DNA of 64,000 bases, from contig JAUZNZ010000008.1 of the NCBI GenBank assembly GCA_030706735.1, positions 62,001 to 126,000 on the forward strand. Direction: 5' to 3'. Of the stretch, positions 44,209-52,750 are shown one piece after another (the stretch's first letter is position 1; every line of letters begins with the position of its first letter). The notes beneath the pieces are model-generated. The model had not been told where the DNA came from, made no database searches, and saw only the letters and a program-made list of their open reading frames with translations. The translations under genes were made by a program, and so were the position numbers. The DNA is from Bacteroidota bacterium (lineage in GTDB: Bacteria; Bacteroidota; Bacteroidia; Chitinophagales; Chitinophagaceae).

Positions 44209-45504
44209 ATGCGACTGGAACAGCACAAAGTGGAAGAGCATAACCGATCCTTGCTGGCCGCACATCGCCGGAAGTTCGATTTTCTGGCTTCGGATATCGG
44301 TCTGCGGGGGAACGGCGGCCCCGATCTGGCGCCGATCCTGCAGCGCCTGATCGATTTTCAGGTGGCCATACCCAGTTGGGCCCTCGGCGCCGGGGGTACC
44401 CGCTTCGGCCGTTTCACGACCGGGGGCGATCCGCGCAGCCTGGAAGAGAAGATCGAGGATATCGGCTTGCTTCATGCGCTGAATCGTTCCAGCGGAGCCA
44501 TCTCCCTCCACATCCCCTGGGACATTCCCACGGACCCCGCTGCCATAAAGGCCCTGGCCGCGGGTCTTGGCATCCGCTTCGATGCGATGAATTCAAATAC
44601 ATTCCAGGACCAGCCGGGCCAGCAGCACAGCTATAAATTCGGGTCCCTGCAGCATGTCCGGAAGGAAGTGCGCCGCCAGGCCGTCGAACATAATCTCGAC
44701 GTGATCCGCCATGGAGTGGAACTTGGATCCAAATCGCTGACCGTCTGGCTCGCCGACGGTTCCTGCTTCCCGGGACAACTCAATTTCAGGCAGGCATTCC
44801 GACATACCCTGGAGGGTCTGCAGGAGATTTACGCCGGCCTGCCGGCAGATTGGAAGATGTTTGTCGAGTACAAGGCTTTTGAACCGAATTTTTATTCCAT
44901 GACGGTCGGCGATTGGGGCCAGTCCCTGCTCTATGCGACCAAACTGGGGCCAAAAGCCTATACGCTGGTTGATCTGGGCCACCACCTGCCCAATGCAAAT
45001 ATCGAACAGATCGTAGCCCTCCTGCTGATGGAGGGGAAACTCGGCGGGTTTCATTTCAATGATTCCAAATACGGCGACGACGATCTCACCGTGGGCAGCA
45101 TCAAGCCCTATCAGCTGTTTCTTATTTTCAACGAACTGGTGGAAGGGATGGACGCCAGGCATATGGATCATGCCGCTGATCTGGGCTGGATGATCGATGC
45201 CTCCCACAATGTGAAGGACCCGCTCGAAGACCTTTTGCAATCCGTCGAGGCCATCATGATCTCCTATGCACAGTCACTTCTCATCGACCGCAGGCGCCTG
45301 GCGGAGGCGCAGGAATCCAATGACGTGACTTGCGCACAGGAGACGCTTCAAAATAGTTTTCGAACCGATGTGCGTCCTCTGGTGGCCGAAGCCCGCCTGC
45401 GGGCCGGCGGAGCCCTCGATCCCCTGTCCCTGTACCGAAGCGTGAAAGCGCGCGCAAACCTGATCAAAGAACGCGGCTCCAAGACCGTGGCAACGGGATT
45501 ATGA
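44209..45504 (+). CDS. rhaI: L-rhamnose isomerase (Pseudomonas RhaI type)
   Basis: A 431-residue TIM-barrel isomerase of the xylose-isomerase-like superfamily; it converts L-rhamnose to L-rhamnulose. Metal ligands can be seen in MFVEYKAFEP (Glu), TLVDLGHHLP (Asp and His) and FHFNDSKYGDDDL (His, Asp). VWLADGSCFPGQLNF is also characteristic of this type, which differs from the Escherichia coli RhaA family. The stop codon overlaps the kinase start (ATGA). Confidence 0.92.
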   Translation: MRLEQHKVEEHNRSLLAAHRRKFDFLASDIGLRGNGGPDLAPILQRLIDFQVAIPSWALGAGGTRFGRFTTGGDPRSLEEKIEDIGLLHALNRSSGAISLHIPWDIPTDPAAIKALAAGLGIRFDAMNSNTFQDQPGQQHSYKFGSLQHVRKEVRRQAVEHNLDVIRHGVELGSKSLTVWLADGSCFPGQLNFRQAFRHTLEGLQEIYAGLPADWKMFVEYKAFEPNFYSMTVGDWGQSLLYATKLGPKAYTLVDLGHHLPNANIEQIVALLLMEGKLGGFHFNDSKYGDDDLTVGSIKPYQLFLIFNELVEGMDARHMDHAADLGWMIDASHNVKDPLEDLLQSVEAIMISYAQSLLIDRRRLAEAQESNDVTCAQETLQNSFRTDVRPLVAEARLRAGGALDPLSLYRSVKARANLIKERGSKTVATGL

Positions 45505-46883
45505 ACGCCATCGCGATATTTGATATCGGGAAGACCAATAAAAAGCTGTTCCTGTTCGACGAGCAATACAAGATCGTATGGGAACGATCCTTCCTGATAA
45601 GGGAATGCCTGGATGAGGATGGGGACCCCTGCGAGGATCTCCATATGCTCACGGCCTGGGTGAAGGACGCATTGCTGGAATTGGGCAGTGAACCCGGCGA
45701 TCTCCGGATCCGCGCCCTGAACTTTTCGGCGTATGGCGCCAGCCTGGTGCATATCGGCGAGGATAACCGCCCGGTAACCTCTCTGTACAATTACCTGAAG
45801 CCCTATCCCGATACGCTCAAGCGGAAATTTTATGATAAGTACGGAGGAGAGGTGACCTTTTCCATGCTGACTGCTTCCCCCGTATTGGGAAGCCTCAACT
45901 CGGGTATGCAGTTGTACCGTATCAAAGAAGAGAGGCCGCACACGTTTGAACGGATAAGACATTCCCTCCACCTTCCCCAATATGTCAGCTGGCTATGGAC
46001 CGGCCAGGCTTGCTCCGATATCACCAGCATCGGCTGTCATACGAATTTGTGGAATTTTTCCCAACATCATTATCACGAGTGGGTCTACCGGGAGGGCATC
46101 ATGGATAAATTGGCTCCGCTCGTTCCCTCGACGAACGGTTATCCCCTCAAATGGCCGGCCGGCCAACCCCTTCCCCATGGGATGGCGGAGGATTGCGTGG
46201 CAGGTGTCGGACTGCATGATAGCTCGGCCGCCATGATCCCCTACCTGGCAAGTTTCCGGGAGCCCTTTGCGCTGATCTCCACAGGTACCTGGTGCATAAG
46301 CATGAACCCGTTTAATGAAACGCCGTTAACCGTCGCGGAATTGCAAAAGGACTGCCTTTGCTATCTGACCTGGCAGGGTAAACCGGTCAAGTCTGCCCGG
46401 CTCTTCGCAGGCTATCAGCACGAACAACAGGTCCGGAGGTTGGGCGATCATTTTCACCGGTCACCCGATCAGTATGCATCGGTCGCCTTCGATCCCGATC
46501 TCGCGGATCCCGTGCAGGCACGCATTCCGACTGGCAGCGCGCCGTTCTCCGCCGTGGACCTCTCCGCATTCGGCTCTTACGAACAGGCGTATCATGCCTT
46601 GCTGCTCGATATCATGGAGCAACAGGTCGCTTCGACGACCCTCATACTCCACGGAACCGATATCAAACGCATCTTCGTGGACGGAGGTTTCGGCAAGAAC
46701 CAGGTCTATATGCACTTACTGGCTGCCGCCTTTCCACATATCGAGGTGTTCGCGGCTTCCATTCCCCAGGCCAGCGCCATTGGCGCGGCCATGGCTATTC
46801 ACGGGCAATGGAATGAAGGCGGCCTGCCCGGCGACCTCATCGAATTACGGTATTACAGGAATTATCTAAATTCGAACCTGTGA
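45501..46883 (+). CDS. rhaK: FGGY-family rhamnulokinase
   Basis: A 460-residue sugar kinase. The N-terminal phosphate-binding motif is FDIGKTNKK (residues 7-15), the catalytic Asp240 is in GVGLHDSSAA, and the C-terminal lobe has ISTGTWCIS and VDGGFGKNQ for ATP binding. It phosphorylates L-rhamnulose to the 1-phosphate used by the aldolase. The RhaK identity comes from operon position between rhaI and the regulator; by sequence alone it could be another FGGY deoxysugar kinase. Coupled to both neighbours by 4-bp overlaps. Confidence 0.9.
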   Translation: MNAIAIFDIGKTNKKLFLFDEQYKIVWERSFLIRECLDEDGDPCEDLHMLTAWVKDALLELGSEPGDLRIRALNFSAYGASLVHIGEDNRPVTSLYNYLKPYPDTLKRKFYDKYGGEVTFSMLTASPVLGSLNSGMQLYRIKEERPHTFERIRHSLHLPQYVSWLWTGQACSDITSIGCHTNLWNFSQHHYHEWVYREGIMDKLAPLVPSTNGYPLKWPAGQPLPHGMAEDCVAGVGLHDSSAAMIPYLASFREPFALISTGTWCISMNPFNETPLTVAELQKDCLCYLTWQGKPVKSARLFAGYQHEQQVRRLGDHFHRSPDQYASVAFDPDLADPVQARIPTGSAPFSAVDLSAFGSYEQAYHALLLDIMEQQVASTTLILHGTDIKRIFVDGGFGKNQVYMHLLAAAFPHIEVFAASIPQASAIGAAMAIHGQWNEGGLPGDLIELRYYRNYLNSNL

Positions 46884-47911
46884 AACGTTCCACCATATTC
46901 GATCTGATCCAGGTTGACGAGTTGTCGGCAACGCCTAAATATCTGCAGCTGACCAATTCCATATTGAAGGCGGTCGAGAACGGCAGGATCAAAAAGAACG
47001 ATCTTATGCCTTCGATCAACGAACTGAGTTTCGAACTGGACATTTCGCGGGATACCGCCGAAAAAGGCTATAAATACCTGAAGAAAATGGGTGTGCTCGG
47101 CTCCGTCCCCGGCAAAGGCTATTTCATTCAAAATGCAGAGATTCGCCAAACCCTGAAGATCTTTCTGATCTTTAACAAACTGAGCGCGCACAAGAAGATC
47201 ATCTATGACGCCTTCACTTCGGCCCTCGGCGAATATGTGGTTATAGATTTTTATATATATAATAACGATTTCGGACTTTTCAAGAAGCTTCTGAACGCCC
47301 GCAAGGAAGACTATTCCCACTATGTCATCATACCCCACTTTCTCGAAGGCGGCGAGCTCGCGCACGAGATCATCAATGCCTTGCCGAAAGACAAGCTGGT
47401 CCTGCTCGACAAACAAGTGCCCGGCGTCCGGGGCGAATTTGCCGGCGTATATGAGAATTTCGAGCAGGACATCTATGGGGCGCTCGAACAGGCCAGGGAA
47501 CCCCTGAGCAAATACCATACGATAAAGATCATATTCCCGGGCTATACTTACTACCCGGTAGAGATACTCAAAGGGTGCAGCCGCTTTTGCCAGGAGTATG
47601 CCTTTGCCTACAAGGTCGTCCGCAATATCGCCGAAGAGCCCATCAGGGAGGGTGAAGTGTATATCAATGTCATGGAGGAGGACCTGGTCATCCTGATCGA
47701 AAGGTTGATTTCCATGAAGTGGAAGGTGGGCCAGGACGTCGGCGTGATCTCGTATAACGAAACGCCCCTGAAGAAGATCATCCTGAACGGAATCACGACC
47801 GTGTCCACCGATTTCCAGCAGATGGGGGCCATGGCGGCACGCCTGATCCTTGACAACGCCAAATTGCAGCAGGAGGTACCTTTTTATCTCACGCTCCGAA
47901 ATTCTCTTTAG
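46880..47911 (+). CDS. GntR-family regulator with PBP-like effector domain, likely rhamnose regulator
   Basis: A 343-residue protein starting with GTG, which overlaps the kinase stop by 3 bp. The N-terminal winged HTH is GntR type (NGRIKKNDLMPSINELSFEL and SRDTAEKGYKYLKKMGVLG); the rest is a periplasmic-binding-protein-like domain ending in DFQQMGAMAARLIL, as in LacI regulators. This HTH-effector combination is known in Bacteroidota sugar regulons. As the last gene of the rhamnose operon it most likely senses rhamnose or rhamnulose and controls the operon, presumably with feedback. No operator palindrome was identified upstream of rhaT. Confidence 0.88.
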   Translation: MKRSTIFDLIQVDELSATPKYLQLTNSILKAVENGRIKKNDLMPSINELSFELDISRDTAEKGYKYLKKMGVLGSVPGKGYFIQNAEIRQTLKIFLIFNKLSAHKKIIYDAFTSALGEYVVIDFYIYNNDFGLFKKLLNARKEDYSHYVIIPHFLEGGELAHEIINALPKDKLVLLDKQVPGVRGEFAGVYENFEQDIYGALEQAREPLSKYHTIKIIFPGYTYYPVEILKGCSRFCQEYAFAYKVVRNIAEEPIREGEVYINVMEEDLVILIERLISMKWKVGQDVGVISYNETPLKKIILNGITTVSTDFQQMGAMAARLILDNAKLQQEVPFYLTLRNSL

Positions 47912-47924
47912 CCTGCTGGTTTCC

Positions 47925-48902
47925 TCATTCCCCCGGATACCTGATCCCGCATTGCCCGCGTATTTTGTCCATGACCCGGCTCATCGCCAGGCTTAACGAA
48001 TGGGGCATGCGGGGACTCTCTGTCAGACCCCGGTCCAGGCAGCTCATCATTTCCCGGATCTGGTACTCGAATCCATTGACCATCGGCGTAAGGTCGAATG
48101 ATCGCGGCTCCTCTCCGGTACGTTCCAACAGGAACCGGTCATTCTTGTACCAGGGAGTGGGGATCCGGATCATTCCTTCTGTTCCGGCGATCTCCGCGGT
48201 AATGGAGGTCTGGCAGGCAAGCGTGGAATGAATAGCCGCCGAACGGCCGTCCCGGTAGTGGAATAGCGCCTGGCAGGTCTCGTCGGCGCCGGTAGGCGCC
48301 AAATGCGCCGAGGCAAGCAGCTCATCCGGTTCGCCAAGCAGGAACAGGCAAAGAAAAAGGGGATAAATACCGATGTCCAGGAGGGACCCTCCGCCTAACC
48401 GCAGATTGTATAGCCTCCCCTCCGGATTGAAAGGCGCCTTGAACCCGAAGTCGGCTCTGACATGGCGTATGGCCCCGAGTTGCCCCTCCCCGATAAGCCC
48501 GGTGACACGTTCCATGATCGGAAGAAATCGCGTCCACATCGCTTCCATCAGCAAACATTGATTGGCGCGCGCTACCCCGATCATAGCCTGTACCTGCCTG
48601 TTAGACAAGGCCATCGGCTTCTCGCACAACACGGCCTTTCCATTCGCCAGGCAAAGGCGCGCATGTTCGCAGTGATACCCGTGCGGCGTGGCGATATACA
48701 CCAGATCGATCGACGGGTCGGAAGCCAGCTCCTCATAGGAGCCATAGTGCCGGGGAGCGCCGAACCGGGCGGCAAATTCCCGCGCACGCTCCGCATCGCG
48801 CGACGCAACGGCCTGCAGGACGGCCCCTTCGGTAAGTTCCAGCGCGGCGGCGAATTTATTGGCGATCTTTCCGGGTCCGATAATTCCCCATTTGTAATTC
48901 AT
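47925..48902 (-). CDS. Gfo/Idh/MocA family oxidoreductase
   Basis: A 325-residue NAD(P)-dependent dehydrogenase with no signal peptide. The Rossmann motif is GIIGPGKIANKFA (residues 6-18), followed by DLVYIATPHGYH and VLCEKPMALS, where the EKP Lys is the catalytic lysine. The C-terminal alpha/beta domain includes GGGSLLDIGIYPL, with the usual Asp-x-x-x-Tyr pattern. It resembles trans-dihydrodiol or glucose-fructose-type oxidoreductases. Sugar substrate unknown. It is convergent with the GntR gene and divergent from the HAD gene. Confidence 0.9.
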   Translation of the reverse strand: MNYKWGIIGPGKIANKFAAALELTEGAVLQAVASRDAERAREFAARFGAPRHYGSYEELASDPSIDLVYIATPHGYHCEHARLCLANGKAVLCEKPMALSNRQVQAMIGVARANQCLLMEAMWTRFLPIMERVTGLIGEGQLGAIRHVRADFGFKAPFNPEGRLYNLRLGGGSLLDIGIYPLFLCLFLLGEPDELLASAHLAPTGADETCQALFHYRDGRSAAIHSTLACQTSITAEIAGTEGMIRIPTPWYKNDRFLLERTGEEPRSFDLTPMVNGFEYQIREMMSCLDRGLTESPRMPHSLSLAMSRVMDKIRGQCGIRYPGE

Positions 48903-48927
48903 AAAGCTAATTTAACACATACCGCCC

Positions 48928-48935
48928 TATCTTTG
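48928..48935 (+). promoter_or_regulatory. Bacteroidota -7 promoter element (TATCTTTG)
   Basis: Perfect TAnnTTTG match only 4 bp upstream of the ATG at 48940, in the 37-bp gap between two divergent genes. Transcription would start at or within the first codons. A -33 motif is not clear. Confidence 0.55.
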
Positions 48936-48939
48936 CGGA

Positions 48940-49599
48940 ATGGGAGCGAGATCGTTTATATTCGACCTGAATGGCACGATGATCAATGATATGGAGTACC
49001 ATGTCAGGGCCTGGTACCAGGTGCTCAACGAAGAGCTGAATGCGGGGCTGAGCTGGGACGAGGTGAAGAGCCACATGTACGGGAAGAACGAAGAACTCCT
49101 TGTCCGCGTATTCGGAAAGGACCGGTTCACCCGCGAGCAAACCGATCGGATCTCTTCCGTCAAGGAAAAGAAATATCAGGAGGCCTTCCGTCCGCACCTG
49201 GAATTGATCGCCGGCCTGCCGGCGTTCCTGCAGCGCGCGAAAAAGGCGGGCATCCCCATGGCCATCGGCTCGGCGGCCATCCCCCTGAACATCGATTTCG
49301 TTCTCGATAACCTCGACATCCGCCATTATTTCAGCGTCATCGTCAGCGCCCACGACGTCATCGTCAGCAAGCCCGACCCGGAAACCTATCTCAGGGCGGC
49401 GGAGTTGCTCGATGCGCAGCCGGCTGATTGCCTGGTCTTCGAGGATGCGCCCAAAGGAGTCGAGGCCGCTCTCCGGGCCGGGATGAAATGCATAGTGCTG
49501 ACCACAATGCATGAGAGGGAGGAATTCGGCAATTATCCCAATGTGGCGGGCATTGTTCGCGATTATACAGATCCGTTATTGAATGATTTTTTTTTGTAA
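48940..49599 (+). CDS. HAD-superfamily phosphatase/phosphomutase-like protein with Asn in place of the acid/base Asp
   Basis: A 219-residue HAD protein with the beta-phosphoglucomutase-type cap. Motif I reads FDLNGTM, so the nucleophile Asp9 is present but the second Asp (general acid/base) is Asn11. Motif II Ser111 (IGSAA), motif III Lys144 (VSKPDPETY) and motif IV Glu168-Asp169 (FEDAPKG) are intact. Loss of the acid/base should weaken phosphomutase and ordinary phosphatase turnover. I recall the same DLNGT form in other Bacteroidota, so it is probably a conserved subgroup rather than a mutation. Confidence 0.82.
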   Translation: MGARSFIFDLNGTMINDMEYHVRAWYQVLNEELNAGLSWDEVKSHMYGKNEELLVRVFGKDRFTREQTDRISSVKEKKYQEAFRPHLELIAGLPAFLQRAKKAGIPMAIGSAAIPLNIDFVLDNLDIRHYFSVIVSAHDVIVSKPDPETYLRAAELLDAQPADCLVFEDAPKGVEAALRAGMKCIVLTTMHEREEFGNYPNVAGIVRDYTDPLLNDFFL

Positions 49600-49625
49600 C
49601 CTGATGAAACGATGAACCCTACCCG

Positions 49626-51938
49626 ATGCTGCGGATCTTTCTCCTGATATTATGCTGTTTCCCCGTATGCCTGCAGGCTCAGACCTTTACCGTCAGCGGC
49701 ACCATCCGCGATAAAAGGACGGGCGAGGTGCTGATCGGCGCCAGCGCCATCCTGCTTGAGATGCCGCGGTCAGGCATGACCAGCAATTCTTATGGGTTCT
49801 ATTCCCTGAGCGCCCGGCCTGGCAACTATACCCTGGTGGTCAGCTTCACGGGATATCGCGCAGATACCCTGAAGATCGTTCTCGACCGGGACATACGCCT
49901 TCCCGTCGGATTGATCGCCGGCGGTACGGAGCTGCAGGAGGTCGTGATTAGTTCGATCAGGCGCAACGATAACGTGACCAGGCCCCTGATGGGCGTTCAG
50001 AAACTCTCCACCAGCGATATCAGGAACGTGCCGGTCATCTTTGGTGAAAAAGATGTACTGAAGACGATACAGCTTTTGCCGGGCATCCAGGCTGCCGGGG
50101 ATGGCAATAGCGGTTTTTTCGTCCGCGGAGGCGGCGCGGACCAGAACCTGATCCTGCTTGACGAAGCCACCGTATATAACCCGTCCCACCTGCTTGGCTT
50201 CTTTTCCACATTTAACTCCGATGCGATCAAGGATATTACCGTGTATAAAGGCGGAATGCCGGCTGAATACGGCGGACGGCTGTCTTCCGTGGTGGACATC
50301 AAAATGAATGACGGCAATAATAAAGAAGATCATTTCGGCGGCGGCATCGGCCTGATCTCCACCAGGCTGAATGCGGAAGGCCCGATCGTCAAGGACAAAG
50401 GGTCTTTTTCCATTAGCGGGAGACGAACCTATGCGGATCTTTTCCTGCGGCTTTCTCCCGATTCAAACATCAACAGCAATTCCCTTTATTTCTATGACCT
50501 GAATGTCAAAGCGAATTATAAACTGAATGAGCGCAACCGTTTCTACCTGTCCGGTTATTTCGGCAGAGATGCCCTGTCATTCGGCGGCGCCTTCGGGATC
50601 GATTACGGGAACGCGACGGGCACGGCAAGGTGGAATCACGTTTTCAACAGCCGCCTTTTTTCCAATACCTCTTTCATATATAGCGACTACAGCTACAAGA
50701 TAAAGATCAATTCGAACAACAATGACATCGACATTACGTCCGATATCCGCGACCTCGATTTGAAGGAGGATCTGCAGTACTACGTCAATACCGGCAATAA
50801 GATCGATTTCGGCTTCAATGCGATCCGTCACGCCATCTCCCCGGGGGTAATTACCGCTTCAGCTACGTCCAGCTTCAATTCCCTCCGGATCCAGGATAAA
50901 TATAGTCTCGAGAACGCAGCGTATATCTCTCACGAATGGTCGCCCGGCAAGGTTCATCTCAATTATGGGCTGCGACTTTCGGCCTTCTATGTTCTTGGTC
51001 CCGGGAATTTCTATACTTACGATGCAGCGGGCAATGCCGTCGACACGGCCCATTATCGCTCAGGCCAGCTGGTAACCAGCTATTTTGATCCGGAACCCCG
51101 CTTTTCCATGAGCTATACCTTGAATGATGAGGCCTCATTTAAGTGGGCGTACGACCGGAACGTCCAGGTTCTCCACCTTTTGTCCAATTCAACCTCCGCA
51201 AATCCTACGGACCTCTGGCTGCCGAGCAGTAATATCGTAAGACCCGGCATAGCCGACCAGGTCTCCATCGGCTATTACCGGAATTTTCATGATAACCAAT
51301 ATGAATTCTCGGCGGAGACCTACTATAAGGCCATGAAGAACCAGATTGACTATAAGAACGGCGCACAGCTGATCGCCAATGAAAACGTCGAATCCCAGCT
51401 CCTTTTCGGAAAAGGGCGTGCCTATGGTCTCGAACTTTTCATTAAGAAGAAAGCAGGCAAGCTCACCGGGTGGATCAGCTATACGCTCTCCCGTACCGAA
51501 TTGCAGATCGATGGGGTCAACGAAGGGAAATGGTATCCCGCCAGGCAGGACCGAACGCACGATATTTCGATCGTCGGCATTTATCAGGCAAATAAGAAAT
51601 GGACCCTTTCGGCTACCTGGGTCTATTATACCGGTAACGCAGTGACCTTTCCCAGCGGCAAATACCGGGTGAATGATCAGACCGCTTTTTATTATACGGA
51701 ACGGAATGCCTATCGTATGCCGGCCTATCACCGCATGGACGTCGCAGCCACTTTGCTGGGCAAGACGAAACGCAGATTCGGGAGCAGCTGGACCTTTTCG
51801 GTATACAATCTCTATGGAAGGGAAAATGCCTACAGCATCGTTTTCCAGGACGACCCGGCAGATTCGTCGAAAACCCAGGCTATCCAATATGCACTATTCC
51901 GATTTGTGCCCTCTGTAACCTACAATTTTAAATTTTGA
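49626..51938 (+). CDS. TonB-dependent receptor with carboxypeptidase-regulatory-like domain
   Basis: A 770-residue outer-membrane receptor. After the signal peptide (ending LQAQ), residues 22-105 form the CarboxypepD_reg-like domain (TVSGTIRDKRTGEVLIGASA and SYGFYSLSARPG). The plug domain follows (LLPGIQAAGDGNSGFFVRGGGADQN and VYKGGMPAEYGGRLSSVVDIK) and then a 22-strand barrel. It is shorter than SusC-type receptors and its partner is a DUF4249 lipoprotein rather than SusD, so the ligand need not be a polysaccharide. The gene starts 26 bp after the HAD gene. Confidence 0.92.
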   Translation: MLRIFLLILCCFPVCLQAQTFTVSGTIRDKRTGEVLIGASAILLEMPRSGMTSNSYGFYSLSARPGNYTLVVSFTGYRADTLKIVLDRDIRLPVGLIAGGTELQEVVISSIRRNDNVTRPLMGVQKLSTSDIRNVPVIFGEKDVLKTIQLLPGIQAAGDGNSGFFVRGGGADQNLILLDEATVYNPSHLLGFFSTFNSDAIKDITVYKGGMPAEYGGRLSSVVDIKMNDGNNKEDHFGGGIGLISTRLNAEGPIVKDKGSFSISGRRTYADLFLRLSPDSNINSNSLYFYDLNVKANYKLNERNRFYLSGYFGRDALSFGGAFGIDYGNATGTARWNHVFNSRLFSNTSFIYSDYSYKIKINSNNNDIDITSDIRDLDLKEDLQYYVNTGNKIDFGFNAIRHAISPGVITASATSSFNSLRIQDKYSLENAAYISHEWSPGKVHLNYGLRLSAFYVLGPGNFYTYDAAGNAVDTAHYRSGQLVTSYFDPEPRFSMSYTLNDEASFKWAYDRNVQVLHLLSNSTSANPTDLWLPSSNIVRPGIADQVSIGYYRNFHDNQYEFSAETYYKAMKNQIDYKNGAQLIANENVESQLLFGKGRAYGLELFIKKKAGKLTGWISYTLSRTELQIDGVNEGKWYPARQDRTHDISIVGIYQANKKWTLSATWVYYTGNAVTFPSGKYRVNDQTAFYYTERNAYRMPAYHRMDVAATLLGKTKRRFGSSWTFSVYNLYGRENAYSIVFQDDPADSSKTQAIQYALFRFVPSVTYNFKF

Positions 51939-51940
51939 CC

Positions 51941-52750
51941 ATGCCCATGCGCGTCGCCCGGATATTTTTCGCCATCCTTCCCTTCCTATCGGGTTTCGTT
52001 GCGTGTAAGAAAGTGGTCCAGGTTGATCTGAATAACGCGGCGCCGCAGATCGTTATCGAAGGGGAGGTAACGGATATGCCCGGACCTTACCAGGTAAAGA
52101 TCAGCAAAACGGTACCCTTCGGTTCAGGCAATAACTTTCCTCCGGTCAATGGCGCGATCGTCCGGATCACCGACAGCACTACGGGATTCACGTCCGCGCT
52201 TCTGGAAAACGACTCCTCCGGCATCTATCGCACAAATGCCTTCGTCGGCCAGCATGGGCACACCTATCTGCTGTCTGTAAACTCGGAGGGGATGTCCTAC
52301 GCCGCCAGCTCTGCCATGCCCGCCGCGGTGCGCCTGGATTCGGTAAATTTCGTCCGGAACCTTGATCTCAATAATAAGCCCGCCATCAACGCCGTGGCGA
52401 ACTTTCAGGACCCGCCCGGCCCCGGCAATAAATATCAGTTCACGGAATTTGTCAATGGGGTGCAGGTGCCGCAGATCTTCGTCTTCGAGGATCGGCTTTC
52501 GGATGGGAGGTATATCCGGAACACCCTCTATAACGATACCGTTCGCCTGCATCAGAACGACACGGTTCTGGTCAGGATGAACTGCATTGACAGGAATATA
52601 TATGATTATTTCTTCACTCTCCTGCAAATATCGGGAAATGGAAATTTCCAATCGGCGTCGCCCGCCAATCCGAATTCCAATCTCAGTAACGGAGCCCTCG
52701 GCTATTTTAGCGCGCACACCGTCTCCCAAAAAAGTCTGGTCGTGTATTGA
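51941..52750 (+). CDS. DUF4249 family lipoprotein
   Basis: 269 residues from the ATG at 51941. The leader ends in GFVACKK, a lipobox-type Cys. The mature region begins VVQVDLNNAAPQIVIEGEVTD, which with the DVRITDS-like strand (GAIVRITDSTTG) and HTYLLSV is the DUF4249 pattern. These lipoproteins are regularly encoded directly after TonB receptors of the kind seen here and are thought to be their surface partners. Starts 2 bp after the receptor stop. Its own stop abuts the stop of the convergent NtrC-type gene with no bases between. Confidence 0.88.
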   Translation: MPMRVARIFFAILPFLSGFVACKKVVQVDLNNAAPQIVIEGEVTDMPGPYQVKISKTVPFGSGNNFPPVNGAIVRITDSTTGFTSALLENDSSGIYRTNAFVGQHGHTYLLSVNSEGMSYAASSAMPAAVRLDSVNFVRNLDLNNKPAINAVANFQDPPGPGNKYQFTEFVNGVQVPQIFVFEDRLSDGRYIRNTLYNDTVRLHQNDTVLVRMNCIDRNIYDYFFTLLQISGNGNFQSASPANPNSNLSNGALGYFSAHTVSQKSLVVY

